Assembly: GCA_016210565.1 (NCBI GenBank)
Contig: JACQUA010000229.1
Coordinates: 1-38,108, forward strand
Length of the DNA: 38,108 nucleotides
DNA from: Chloroflexota bacterium
GTDB taxonomy: Bacteria > Chloroflexota > Dehalococcoidia > JACQUA01
Direction of reading: 5' to 3'
Below are positions 15,630-22,756 of this stretch, in pieces. Position 1 is the first letter of the stretch, and each line of letters starts with the position of its first letter. The notes under the pieces are model-generated. The model was not told the origin of the DNA. It was given only the letters and a program-made list of their open reading frames with translations, and did not search any database. A program made the translations under genes and the position numbers.

Positions 15630-15784
15630 GGTAGTGTGGCCTTGACCCAGCTACGACCAGAACACTTGCAACGGTACTCCCCCGAGATGATGGGCAGCAG
15701 CGGCGAAGTCGGAAGTTTGATGAGGGTTTAGGTCTGGGTGTACAATATGAAGCTGGAAATGGGGCCTCTGCAAAAAAGGATTAG
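15630..15784 (+). pseudogene. Tyrosine recombinase deletion remnant (element 2)
   Basis: Two pieces of an integrase remain. The first, from 15630, reads GSVALTQLRPEHLQRYS, typical of the N-terminal SAM-like DNA-binding domain. The second, in another frame from 15713, reads KFDEGLGLGVQYEAG and ends KKD with TAG at 15782-15784, matching the C-terminal tail of the element-1 remnant. The whole catalytic core has been lost between about 15680 and 15713. The element can no longer move by itself. Confidence 0.75.
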
Positions 15785-15840
15785 CCAAAGAATAGCAATA
15801 ACCGAACTGTCAAGTTGATGAGGCCCCAAAATCCTATCTC

Positions 15841-15931
15841 GGAGGGGTGTCCGAGTGGTTTATGGTAGCGGTCTTGAAAACCGCCGTCCGTCTTTGATGG
15901 ACCGTGGGTTCGAATCCCACCCCCTCCGCCA
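15841..15931 (+). tRNA. tRNA-Ser (anticodon UGA)
   Basis: This is a complete class II tRNA of 91 bases including an encoded CCA. The acceptor stem pairs GGAGGGG with CCCCTCC and has discriminator G. The anticodon stem is GCGGT/ACCGC with loop CTTGAAA and anticodon TGA at 15875-15877. A long variable arm (GTCC...GGAC) is typical of serine tRNAs, and the T-arm is GTGGG-TTCGAAT-CCCAC. Two partial copies of its 5' half lie upstream at 7455 and 14625. Its present 5' half is best explained as supplied by the inserted element, with the native 3' half retained. Its promoter would then be element-derived. Confidence 0.97.
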
Positions 15932-15934
15932 GTT

Positions 15935-16205
15935 CGGAAGTAAGAGGTTGGAAGTACGAGGTAAGAGCAAAAAGGCGGGAAGTCACGGGTAATGGACATG
16001 CCCGGCTGGTGGACAATCCCGGACAAAATCACCCATGCGCCGGTGGCGCACCACGAAGGATGAAAATCAACGAGCCACGGCCTGCCACCGTAGCGGCACG
16101 GCATGCCGTGCCGTACCCCGGTGCAGCCGCAGATGGCGGCTGGACCCACATATCGGGATGACCCAATGCCCAGCCCACACAGGCGGGACGCCTGTGGCAC
16201 TGAAT
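15935..16205. repeat. Repeat-rich gap after the tRNA
   Basis: No gene is seen here. It holds an R4-type lead sequence (GGTGGCGCACCACGAAGGATGAAAAT), a perfect palindrome around GGCACGGCATGCCGTGCC near 16096-16113, and an R5 hairpin CACAGGC/GCCTGTG at 16180-16203. Open frames read across this region overlap the tRNA and are not credible. Confidence 0.7.
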
Positions 16206-16221
16206 TGTTCTGGGAAATGGC

Positions 16222-16758
16222 ATGAAACAGCAAATATCCATCCCGGCGCAGCACGAAAAGCGCCTCGGCCGGTACTTACCGATTATTCAAAAGTACGCCA
16301 ATCTGATTGCCAGGCACTTCGGCGACCGGCTGGTTTCTATCTGCGTCTTCGGCTCGGTGGCCACCGGCCGCAGTAACAAGGAAAGCGACATCGATATCCT
16401 GGTGATCGCCGAAGGGCTTCCCCCGGACTTCGGGGAGCGCACCGAGGCCACCAGCCACATACACACGAAGTTGGGGGATTCCCGGGAGGCGAAGGCGCTG
16501 CGGCGGCAGGGATACAATACCTTCGTCTCCAATATGCTCTTGACCCCGGAAGAGGCCAAGTCCCACCCTCCCCTGTTTCTCGACATTACCGAGGAAGGCG
16601 TAATGCTTTATGACAAAGGCCAATTCCTGGAAAAGGAACTGGCGGCCATCAAGACAAGGCTCCAGGAGCTGGGGGCGCAAAAGGTGAAGGTCCGCGGCAA
16701 AGGGCACTACTGGATTCTGAAACCCGACCTTAAGCCCGGGGAGGCAGTCGAGATTTGA
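16222..16758 (+). CDS. MNT-type nucleotidyltransferase (antitoxin-like, MntA)
   Basis: This 178-residue protein has the minimal nucleotidyltransferase signature: FGS followed, after ten residues, by DID (GS-x10-D-x-D, residues about 43-58). The N-terminal helix precedes it and a long C-terminal helical and basic region follows, ending in GKGHYWILKPDLKPG. The next gene is a HEPN-domain protein overlapping by four bases. In MntA/HepT systems the nucleotidyltransferase transfers AMP to the HEPN RNase and silences it. That model fits here by neighbourhood, although this protein is longer than a minimal MNT. The ATG has no clear ribosome site. The gene lies just outside the tRNA-Ser integration site. 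Confidence 0.88.
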   Translation: MKQQISIPAQHEKRLGRYLPIIQKYANLIARHFGDRLVSICVFGSVATGRSNKESDIDILVIAEGLPPDFGERTEATSHIHTKLGDSREAKALRRQGYNTFVSNMLLTPEEAKSHPPLFLDITEEGVMLYDKGQFLEKELAAIKTRLQELGAQKVKVRGKGHYWILKPDLKPGEAVEI

Positions 16759-17177
16759 ATACGCAGGATATGTCACGCGAGTATCTTCAAGGGTCACGGC
16801 GCTACCTCCACGAAGCGAAGAACGCCTTCCAGGATGGTGACTACCCTGCAGTGGTCAGAAGATCTCAGGAGTGCCTCGAACTGGCGACCAAAGCCCTGCT
16901 TCGCTTCCTGGCGGTAGAATACCCGAGGGAACATGATGTAACCGGGGCGCTGTCTGCCATCGGGGCCAGACTCCCCAAGCAACTCCAGGAAAAGCTCCCT
17001 TCCTGGAAGAAGCTGGTCAAGGAGTTGGCGCAAAACAGAGGGCCGTCTTTCTACGGCGATGAAAGAAGGGGCATCCCTGCAAGCCGCCTGTTCGGGCGCG
17101 AATACGCGGAACGAATACTCCCCCAGGTGGAAGACATGCATAATCTCATCTCGGATTTTGTGGGGGCACGGCCCTGA
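16755..17177 (+). CDS. HEPN-domain protein (toxin-like or accessory)
   Basis: This 140-residue all-helical protein has the HEPN pattern: YLHEAKNAFQDGDYPAVVRRSQECLELATKALL and then the EYPREHD region. The canonical R-x4-6-H RNase motif near the C-terminus of HepT-type toxins is not seen. It may belong to the non-catalytic HEPN branch that works with nucleotidyltransferases, or use other residues. Its TTG start at 16755 overlaps the upstream TGA, with GGGGAGG ten bases before. An ATG at 16770 is an alternative. The pair is a putative toxin-antitoxin or nucleotidyl-transfer module. Confidence 0.85.
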   Translation: MNTQDMSREYLQGSRRYLHEAKNAFQDGDYPAVVRRSQECLELATKALLRFLAVEYPREHDVTGALSAIGARLPKQLQEKLPSWKKLVKELAQNRGPSFYGDERRGIPASRLFGREYAERILPQVEDMHNLISDFVGARP

Positions 17178-17209
17178 GAGGCCCCGGTCGTCCTCGTCGT
17201 CATGCTTCA

Positions 17210-17305
17210 GTGCACGAACGGGCAACATGCCCTGAACGAACGGGCAAGATGCACTGAACGAACGGGCAAGATGCACTGAACGAACGGGCAAGATGCCCGT
17301 TCTAC
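17210..17305. repeat. R10 tandem array, four 22-bp units
   Basis: The block CGAACGGGCAAGATG begins at 17215, 17237, 17259 and 17281, an exact 22-bp period. There are no unique spacers. It ends in GCCCGTTCT, the complement of the unit core, so the last unit can form a hairpin. A single copy lies at 2338-2375. Confidence 0.9.
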
Positions 17306-17353
17306 TGGGCCGAGGCCCGCGCCACCGCTGCGTAACCTTTCAAGGAGCGTTAT

Positions 17354-17686
17354 ATGGAAACCTTTCACGGCACGGTACATCTCCCCGGTACGGAAAAGGC
17401 CATGGACATTCAACTGGACGTGGACTGGGAGAAGAAGCGGGTAAACCTGCGCATCCCGGACCGGCCCAGCGGCGTGGAGGAGTGGGATGGGGTAATGGTG
17501 CAGACCATCTACAACCAGGAACTGGTCTTCCGCACCAAGGGACTGCCTGGCGCCCTGGCCCACTGGTGGCACTTCTTCCGGGCCAAGCACGGGGGCCTAT
17601 TCGGTATCATCCTGACCCTGCCGGACTGGGAGGGGAAATGGCTCCAGTGCACGGCCAACCTGGACAAGGGGGAACTGGTCTCTTAG
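17354..17686 (+). CDS. Small uncharacterised protein
   Basis: I do not recognise this 110-residue protein. It has a good ribosome site, AAGGAG at 17342-17347, six bases before the ATG. The sequence is rich in beta-forming stretches and aromatic residues (HGTVHLPGTEKAMDIQLDVD, LVFRTKGLPGALAHWWHFF, LTLPDWEGKWLQC). It has no signal peptide or membrane segment and would be a small cytoplasmic beta protein. It follows the MNT/HEPN pair after a tandem repeat and is followed by a long repeat field, so no operon partner is evident. Confidence 0.7.
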   Translation: METFHGTVHLPGTEKAMDIQLDVDWEKKRVNLRIPDRPSGVEEWDGVMVQTIYNQELVFRTKGLPGALAHWWHFFRAKHGGLFGIILTLPDWEGKWLQCTANLDKGELVS

Positions 17687-17689
17687 GAA

Positions 17690-18138
17690 GTCTGAGCAGT
17701 CAAGCAGTCTAAGCAGTCAAGCAGTCTAAGCAGTCAAGCAGTCTGAACAGTCAAGCAGTCTGAACAGTCGGCAGTCGATAGTCGCCAGTCGGCAGTCTCT
17801 GCCAACCCGTAGCGACACCCCTGGCGGGTGTCGACGGGACTGACGCTCAACCAGGGGACCGACAGGGACAGGCCCTGTCGCTACGGGGAATGATTTCAGT
17901 TTGCTAACCACGAAAGACGCGAATCACACGAAAAGGGACAACAGAATTTCGTATGGTTCGTGTGTTTCGTGGTTCCCGTGACCTCCGGCGGGTAGTCGTT
18001 GGTCCCCCGCCGGCGTGCTACCGTCTGTCGCAGGCAGGGACGCCTGCGGTACCGGGGTTTAGTGTGAAACCGGGGGTGGCGGTGGGTTCCGCGCCGGCGT
18101 GCTACCGTCTGTCGCAGGCACGGTGGCCTGCGGTACTG
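17690..18138. repeat. Repeat field R1, R6, R11, R5
   Basis: No gene is credible here. In order it holds R1 in reverse orientation (17690-17798), R6 hairpins with CGTAGCGACA...TGTCG and GACAGGG...CCCTGTCGCTACGG (17809-17885), the R11 inverted repeat with AACCACGAA and TTCGTGGTT arms (17907-17976), and two direct copies of an R5 variant CCGGCGTGCTACCGTCTGTC (18008-18055 and 18092-18138). Confidence 0.8.
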
Positions 18139-18145
18139 GAGTACC

Positions 18146-19456
18146 TTACTCTGATTCCCGAGCGCCAGGAGCGACCGGCGCGGACCAGCGCGACCGCCCC
18201 TTTTTCTTCCCCAAGTAGCTTTCGATGATCACCTGCCCCAGGTTCTGCGGCGAGGCGAAAAAGACCCGCCCCATGTTGTTCCTGGCCAGCAGGCTGGCCA
18301 GCTCCCTCAGGTAGGGGTTTTCGTCCAGCATGATGATGTTCAGCGTGATGCCCTCGCGGCGGTAGTGCAAAGCCTCGGAGATAATCCCGGCCGAAGCGGC
18401 CTCGAAGCCGACGAACTCGCCGTTCTCGGTGTTGGACTCGGTATCGGTTATCAGATAGGCCTGCTTGTCCGCCGTTTCTGACTGCACGCTTCTCCGGAAG
18501 GCCGCCAGGGCGGTCTTGATATCGGTGCTGCCCCCTGCCGTGCTCTGGTTGACGACGTCCCAGGGCAGGACCTGCTTGACCTGGTCGGAAAACAGGAACA
18601 CCTTGAGCGAGTCCTTGGGCTGCCGCCGGATAAGCTCCGCCAGGGCCAGCGAGGCATCGATGGCGGCATTGATCTTGTTGCCGGTCATGGAGCCGCTCTG
18701 GTCGATGATGAGGCCGGCCGACATGCGCCCCTCGTGGACTGTCTCGCAGACCTCGAAATCCTCCAGCTTTAGCGACATCTTCTCGTCGCTGCCCGCGTTC
18801 CGTTTCATGGCATTGAGCAGCGTGGTCTCCACATCCACCAGCCAGTAGTCGTCCCCCGGCTCATATTGCCGGTGAATCAGGGATAGCTCGGCGCCATAGC
18901 TGTCTTCTTCGACGCGGTGCGCCCCGTAATCCTTGCGCGCCAGGGTCTCCAGCACCCGTTTCAGAATGTAGGAGGCCAGCCGGCGGGCGCCCTTGCGCGT
19001 CAGCTTCAACTTGCCTTTATCGAGCTGCAAATCGCCCTTTTCGATGAGGTTCTCCAGGGCCTTCTCCAGGTCCGGTTCGCTCAAGCGTTCCGGCTGCCAT
19101 TTCAAGGCGTTAATCTGGGACTGCAGCTCCTTGCGGATCTTGTCCTGGGCGATCTTCATCGCTACCGTTTCACTCTTTTCGCCCTCCAGCAAACTGTCCA
19201 GGGCATCTTCGGCCAGCTCTTCTTCCCGCTCCTTGAGCCGTTCCTGGAGCTTTGCCGCCTTCTTCTCGCTCTCGCTGAGCCGCTCGCGGGTGAACTTCTC
19301 CGCTTGCTGCCGCAGATTGCGATGCATGCCGTAGAGCATCTCTTTGCGCAGGTCGTCCAGGGACTTGCTCCGGGCATGGGCCAGGTCGGAAAGGATTTCC
19401 TGTTCCTCCTGGCTGCTTTTTAGACAAAGATCGCAGATGCTATTGATGCTGTTCAT
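18146..19456 (-). CDS. VWA-domain protein of a chelatase-like AAA/VWA pair
   Basis: This 436-residue cytoplasmic protein begins with a short CxxC-bearing segment (ICDLC) and a long charged coiled coil (about 20-115), followed by a helical region. A VWA domain has the complete metal site DQSGSM at 252-257 and TDTES near 335. The layout resembles the D subunit of magnesium/cobalt chelatases and related AAA/VWA systems, in which an ATPase ring remodels a target held by the VWA protein. The AAA+ partner is encoded upstream at 19796-21352. The last residues are basic. No signal peptide is present. The substrate is unknown; a chelatase function is not implied because no tetrapyrrole or cobalamin gene lies nearby. 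Confidence 0.85.
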   Translation of the reverse strand: MNSINSICDLCLKSSQEEQEILSDLAHARSKSLDDLRKEMLYGMHRNLRQQAEKFTRERLSESEKKAAKLQERLKEREEELAEDALDSLLEGEKSETVAMKIAQDKIRKELQSQINALKWQPERLSEPDLEKALENLIEKGDLQLDKGKLKLTRKGARRLASYILKRVLETLARKDYGAHRVEEDSYGAELSLIHRQYEPGDDYWLVDVETTLLNAMKRNAGSDEKMSLKLEDFEVCETVHEGRMSAGLIIDQSGSMTGNKINAAIDASLALAELIRRQPKDSLKVFLFSDQVKQVLPWDVVNQSTAGGSTDIKTALAAFRRSVQSETADKQAYLITDTESNTENGEFVGFEAASAGIISEALHYRREGITLNIIMLDENPYLRELASLLARNNMGRVFFASPQNLGQVIIESYLGKKKGRSRWSAPVAPGARESE

Positions 19457-19477
19457 AGGCTCAGTGGGTACTTACGA

Positions 19478-19800
19478 AATTCGAAGTCCGAATGACGAAT
19501 GACCAAAGAAATTCCAAGAACCAAATTCCAAACAATCGCCCATGGGCCGATGGTGCACCATGAGGGATGAAAATGTCATTCTGAGCGAAGCGAGCGCAGC
19601 GAGCGTAGTCGAAGAATCTTTCGGGGTGGGGCGCGGGACGAAAGACCCTTCGACTGCGCTCAGGGTGACAGGCCATTCTCTTGGCAATCCTCCATGCTTG
19701 GTGGGCCAAACGACGTCACGAATGAAAATAATGTCTCACAGGCACGGAGGCCTGTGGTACCGGTCTGTTCGTCATTCGGACTTAGTCATTTTCGGTCATC
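19478..19800. repeat. Composite palindromic gap: R2 - R4 - R5 - R2'
   Basis: No gene is visible. R2 in one orientation (19484-19525, GAATGACGAATGAC) and the other (19769-19800, GTCATTCGGACTTAGTCATT) flank R4 and R5. R4 (19553-19675) is itself an inverted pair: GTCATTCTGAGCGAAGC on one side and GCTCAGGGTGACAGG on the other. R4 recurs at 21600-21695 and 26660-26820. Confidence 0.75.
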
Positions 19801-21352
19801 TGCTTGCTTTCTGCGCCCAGCTTACGCGCTGCGGCAGGAAAATCAGTTTCTTCAAAGCTTCGTTCACGTTGCCCTTGTGCCACAGTATGTTGACCACGGT
19901 TTCCACCGCGGACATGTTGTACTCTTCCCTCACCTGGGGATCGGCCTCCTCAGGATTGTGGAAGACCTGCCTCTCGGTGCGGTTCAGCAGGGCCTCGTGG
20001 ACCTTCTCCGGCGCCGCCTTTTTCATGTGGGCTACCAGGCGGTTCAGCTCCTCTTTCTGTACCAGCCTCTCCGAGACATGGGCGCCGTTTTCCGAAAAGA
20101 GCTCGTTGACTTCTTTGATCAGCCGGTCTTTGTCATAGTTCACCAGGAGGTTGTTCCCCATCTCCTCGATGGTATTGAACAGCATATCGTCCACCACCTC
20201 GTCCGTCTTTTTGAGGGTCTCCCGGGGGTTCTCGATGTCGATCAGGTCCGGCCTCAGGCCGATCCTGCCCCGGAGCGCCAGCTTCAGGCCGTCGCTGGCA
20301 TCCTTCATGCGGGCGACTTTGTGGCCTTCCAGCTCGGCGCTGGCATAGGTATGGTCGATGGCCTTCGTGGTGCCCCTGATGGAAGCCCGTTTGTCCAGCC
20401 AGCGGCAGACGCGGCTGAACCGGACGCTGCGGTTGACCAGTTGCATGGTCCACCACGGCGCGACAACTTCCCGCTCGATGCCTTCCAGCGTGGGATAATA
20501 GGTCGCCGTTGACTCTTCTTCCACGAACGGCTTCCTCACGCGGAACCTTTCCTGGAGCATGATGCTGTGCTCCACGTGTTCTTCGGGCAGGTCCATGTAG
20601 ATCAGTTCCAGCCTGTCCAGGAGGGGCCGCGGCACTTCGTTGACATGGGAGAAGCCCTGCGGGTTGCCGGTGGCCACCAGGATGAGGTCCAGCGGGTGCT
20701 CCCAGTTGTATTCTTCGAGGACCGCTTTCTTCTCTTCCAGGATGGGATGAAGCAGCACCTGGACCTTGGTACGGATGGCCGGTAACTCGTCAATGAAAAG
20801 AATTCCCCGGTTGGCCCGGAAGACGCCGGTGCCGGTAAACACCTGGGGGTCGGCCGGGGACATCCCCTGGGCGATGGCCTGGATATCTTTCAGGCCGAGA
20901 AGTTTGGCCTCGTTGGTATATTCGTTCCCCTGTATGCGGGAAAACCTTTTTTCCCCCGGCATCAGCTCAATCCCGTAGTCCTTTACCGGATCGGCGCTGG
21001 CGCGGCAGCGGGGACATTGCAGGGACCGGGGCCACCTGGGATCATCGTGGTAGGGGCAGCCTTTGATGACGGGCACCGATGGCAAAAGTCTCGTAAGGGA
21101 TTTGGCCAAGCGGGTCTTGCCCGTGCCTTCTTCGGAGACGAGGTACGGATGGGCGCCGGAAAGCAGCGCCCGCGCTACGTCTTTCCTGGCGTCTTCCCGA
21201 CCCTGTATCTCGGGGATGACATCTTCCCCCGCCTTGACCCGTTTCAGGATGGAATACCTGAGCTGGTACACCACCGGCAGGGGCTGGTAGGCCGCCAGGT
21301 CGAGTTCCTGCCCGTCAATCTTAGGTTGCTTCTTTGCTTCTTGTTTGCTCAT
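19796..21352 (-). CDS. AAA+ ATPase with inserted zinc-finger-like segment (ChlI/MoxR-like)
   Basis: This 518-residue protein has Walker A EEGTGKT around 74-80, Walker B ILFIDE at 184-189, and sensor 1 ATGNPQG at 227-233. A cysteine-rich insertion between Walker A and B (Cys99, His102, Cys113, Cys116; CPYH and CPRCR) probably binds zinc. The core resembles magnesium-chelatase I subunits and MoxR ATPases. The C-terminal 250 residues are helical and charged and carry the lid. It is transcribed toward a VWA protein gene, making an AAA/VWA pair. The winged-helix gene 21730-22431 lies upstream on the same strand. Process and substrate are unknown. Confidence 0.88.
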   Translation of the reverse strand: MSKQEAKKQPKIDGQELDLAAYQPLPVVYQLRYSILKRVKAGEDVIPEIQGREDARKDVARALLSGAHPYLVSEEGTGKTRLAKSLTRLLPSVPVIKGCPYHDDPRWPRSLQCPRCRASADPVKDYGIELMPGEKRFSRIQGNEYTNEAKLLGLKDIQAIAQGMSPADPQVFTGTGVFRANRGILFIDELPAIRTKVQVLLHPILEEKKAVLEEYNWEHPLDLILVATGNPQGFSHVNEVPRPLLDRLELIYMDLPEEHVEHSIMLQERFRVRKPFVEEESTATYYPTLEGIEREVVAPWWTMQLVNRSVRFSRVCRWLDKRASIRGTTKAIDHTYASAELEGHKVARMKDASDGLKLALRGRIGLRPDLIDIENPRETLKKTDEVVDDMLFNTIEEMGNNLLVNYDKDRLIKEVNELFSENGAHVSERLVQKEELNRLVAHMKKAAPEKVHEALLNRTERQVFHNPEEADPQVREEYNMSAVETVVNILWHKGNVNEALKKLIFLPQRVSWAQKASR

Positions 21353-21365
21353 ATTCGATCCTCTG

Positions 21366-21700
21366 GGCTATCGGCTATCGGCTGTCGGCTGTCGGCTTTG
21401 AGCTATCAGCCGTCAGCTTTCAGCTTAGTCAATCCGGCGCACAACCGATACGACTTTTGTCTGAAACCGGGCTATTGCTTAATCCCAGATTATGCATGGC
21501 CTCGGACGGGGCGTAGCCGCAGGTCCTTTAGCCTGCGGGGGTGGGGAAAAGTGAAGCGTCCAGATAGCACATGCATAATTTGGGTTAATTGCAGAATTCG
21601 GCGCAAGGATTCTTCGCTTCGCTCAGAATGACAGCGCTCGGCGGCTGTCACCCGCCGGAACCCTGAGCAAAGCGAAGGGGCAGTCGAAGGGTCTCTTCCC
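21366..21700. repeat. Repeat field R1-like, R7, R4
   Basis: No gene is seen in this gap. It contains GGCTATCGGCTGTCGG-type R1-like units (21366-21429), R7 GCGTAGCCGCAGG...CCTGCGG (21510-21545) and an R4 element with GATTCTTCGC...CAGAATGACAG and its partner GCAGTCGAAGGGTC (21600-21695). Confidence 0.7.
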
Positions 21701-21729
21701 ATCGGTGCGCTTCCTTCTGCAATCAGGCG

Positions 21730-22431
21730 CTACACGAGCCAGAAAAACCAGTTGCGCATAGCCTCTTCTCTCAACTTCTCTTTGATGTAGGCCTTTTCCG
21801 TGTCCAGGTACTCCTTCGCCGGGTTGGCCATTTCCCGGGGGTAGTCGCCCAGGAGATATTCTTCATGGGCGGAAGGATAGCCCGGGTCATCTTCGCCGAC
21901 ATAGTGCCCGACCTGGTGATAGCTCTCCATATCCACCCAGCTCAGGGGACTGACGTATTCCTGGGGGACGTAGGTGGGGAGGGTGTTTTGCCGCCTTAAA
22001 TAGAACAGGAGCTTTATCTTCTTGACGTGCCCTTTTCTAATCTCCTCCTGAACGAAGCCCATCGTTTCTTCGTTGGAAAACCCTTCGGAGGCCAGGATAC
22101 CGGTCACGGCGGATATCCGGACCAGGCACGGCTGGGGCGTGGCGCAGAGCAGGCCCCGGACCATCAACTCCAACTGTGTGCCCCGGCTGACGATGGCGCA
22201 GACATCCGCCAGCTTTACGAAAATGATGTCGCTTTCCGGCCCCGGCGCGAACAGGTAGCCGCCGTTCTCCTCGGTGACGATCTTCTCCGCAGCCAGCCTG
22301 GACAGCGCCCGGGTGACATAGTCCGGTGTCTCTCCGGTCCCCTGGATGATGTCATTCCGCGTCCGGGGAAGCCGGTAGCCTCGCAGGTATCTCAGAACCT
22401 TAAGGGATGAAGGCTCAAACATCTCGGTCAT
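21730..22431 (-). CDS. Winged-helix protein associated with the AAA/VWA pair
   Basis: This 233-residue protein has an N-terminal winged helix (about 10-65: VLRYLRGYRLPRTRNDIIQGT, then YVTRALSRLAAEKIV) of the kind found in transcription regulators. A middle region with two predicted strands follows, and an acidic, aromatic C-terminal tail ends WFFWLV. I do not recognise a named family. AGGA lies 5 nt before the ATG. It is first in a same-strand series with the AAA+ and VWA genes, though a 377-base repeat gap separates it from them. It may regulate or adapt that system. Confidence 0.7.
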   Translation of the reverse strand: MTEMFEPSSLKVLRYLRGYRLPRTRNDIIQGTGETPDYVTRALSRLAAEKIVTEENGGYLFAPGPESDIIFVKLADVCAIVSRGTQLELMVRGLLCATPQPCLVRISAVTGILASEGFSNEETMGFVQEEIRKGHVKKIKLLFYLRRQNTLPTYVPQEYVSPLSWVDMESYHQVGHYVGEDDPGYPSAHEEYLLGDYPREMANPAKEYLDTEKAYIKEKLREEAMRNWFFWLV

Positions 22432-22488
22432 TAAAATCCTGGGAAAAGGCAGCCAGCGTACTGAGGAGTGCTTTCGATCACCATCCGG

Positions 22489-22522
22489 TCCCCCTTTGAA
22501 AAAGGGGGATTAAGGGGGATTC
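22489..22522. repeat. R8 hairpin repeat (CCCCCTTTGAAAAAGGGGG)
   Basis: A perfect hairpin CCCCCTTT/AAAGGGGG is followed by GATTAAGGGGGATT. Repeats of this form are widespread in bacterial intergenic DNA. It lies in the predicted leader of the winged-helix gene. Confidence 0.8.
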
Positions 22523-22548
22523 CCAAATCTTATGTAACCTTTGAAAGC

Positions 22549-22582
22549 ATTATATCACAACGCCACCGGCCAATTCTGTCAA
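22549..22582 (-). promoter_or_regulatory. Promoter-like hexamers upstream of the winged-helix gene
   Basis: Perfect TATAAT (22554-22549) and TTGACA (22582-22577) occur on the minus strand, but 22 bases apart, longer than the usual 16-18. It may need an activator, or only the -10 element may be used. The rest of the 22583-22756 gap holds an R5 copy at 22655-22686 and nothing else recognisable. Confidence 0.3.
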
Positions 22583-22756
22583 ATAGTTGACTGGACGTAG
22601 AGGTTTGATTATGGTCATCAACGAGATAACCTAACATTCCCGAAATCCGTCTCCCACAGGCACGGTGGCTTGTGGTACCGGTGGGCGGACCGGTCCGAGG
22701 CTTGATGAATAAAGCCGCTACGGTTTCGGTATGCCACGTTGCTTATGGCGTTTGTG

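Noticed and set aside
15834..16254. Minus-strand frames across the tRNA region
   Set aside because: They translate the tRNA gene and flanking repeats.
19542..20512. Plus-strand frames opposite the AAA+ gene
   Set aside because: The minus-strand frame carries complete Walker and sensor motifs; the opposite frames have none.
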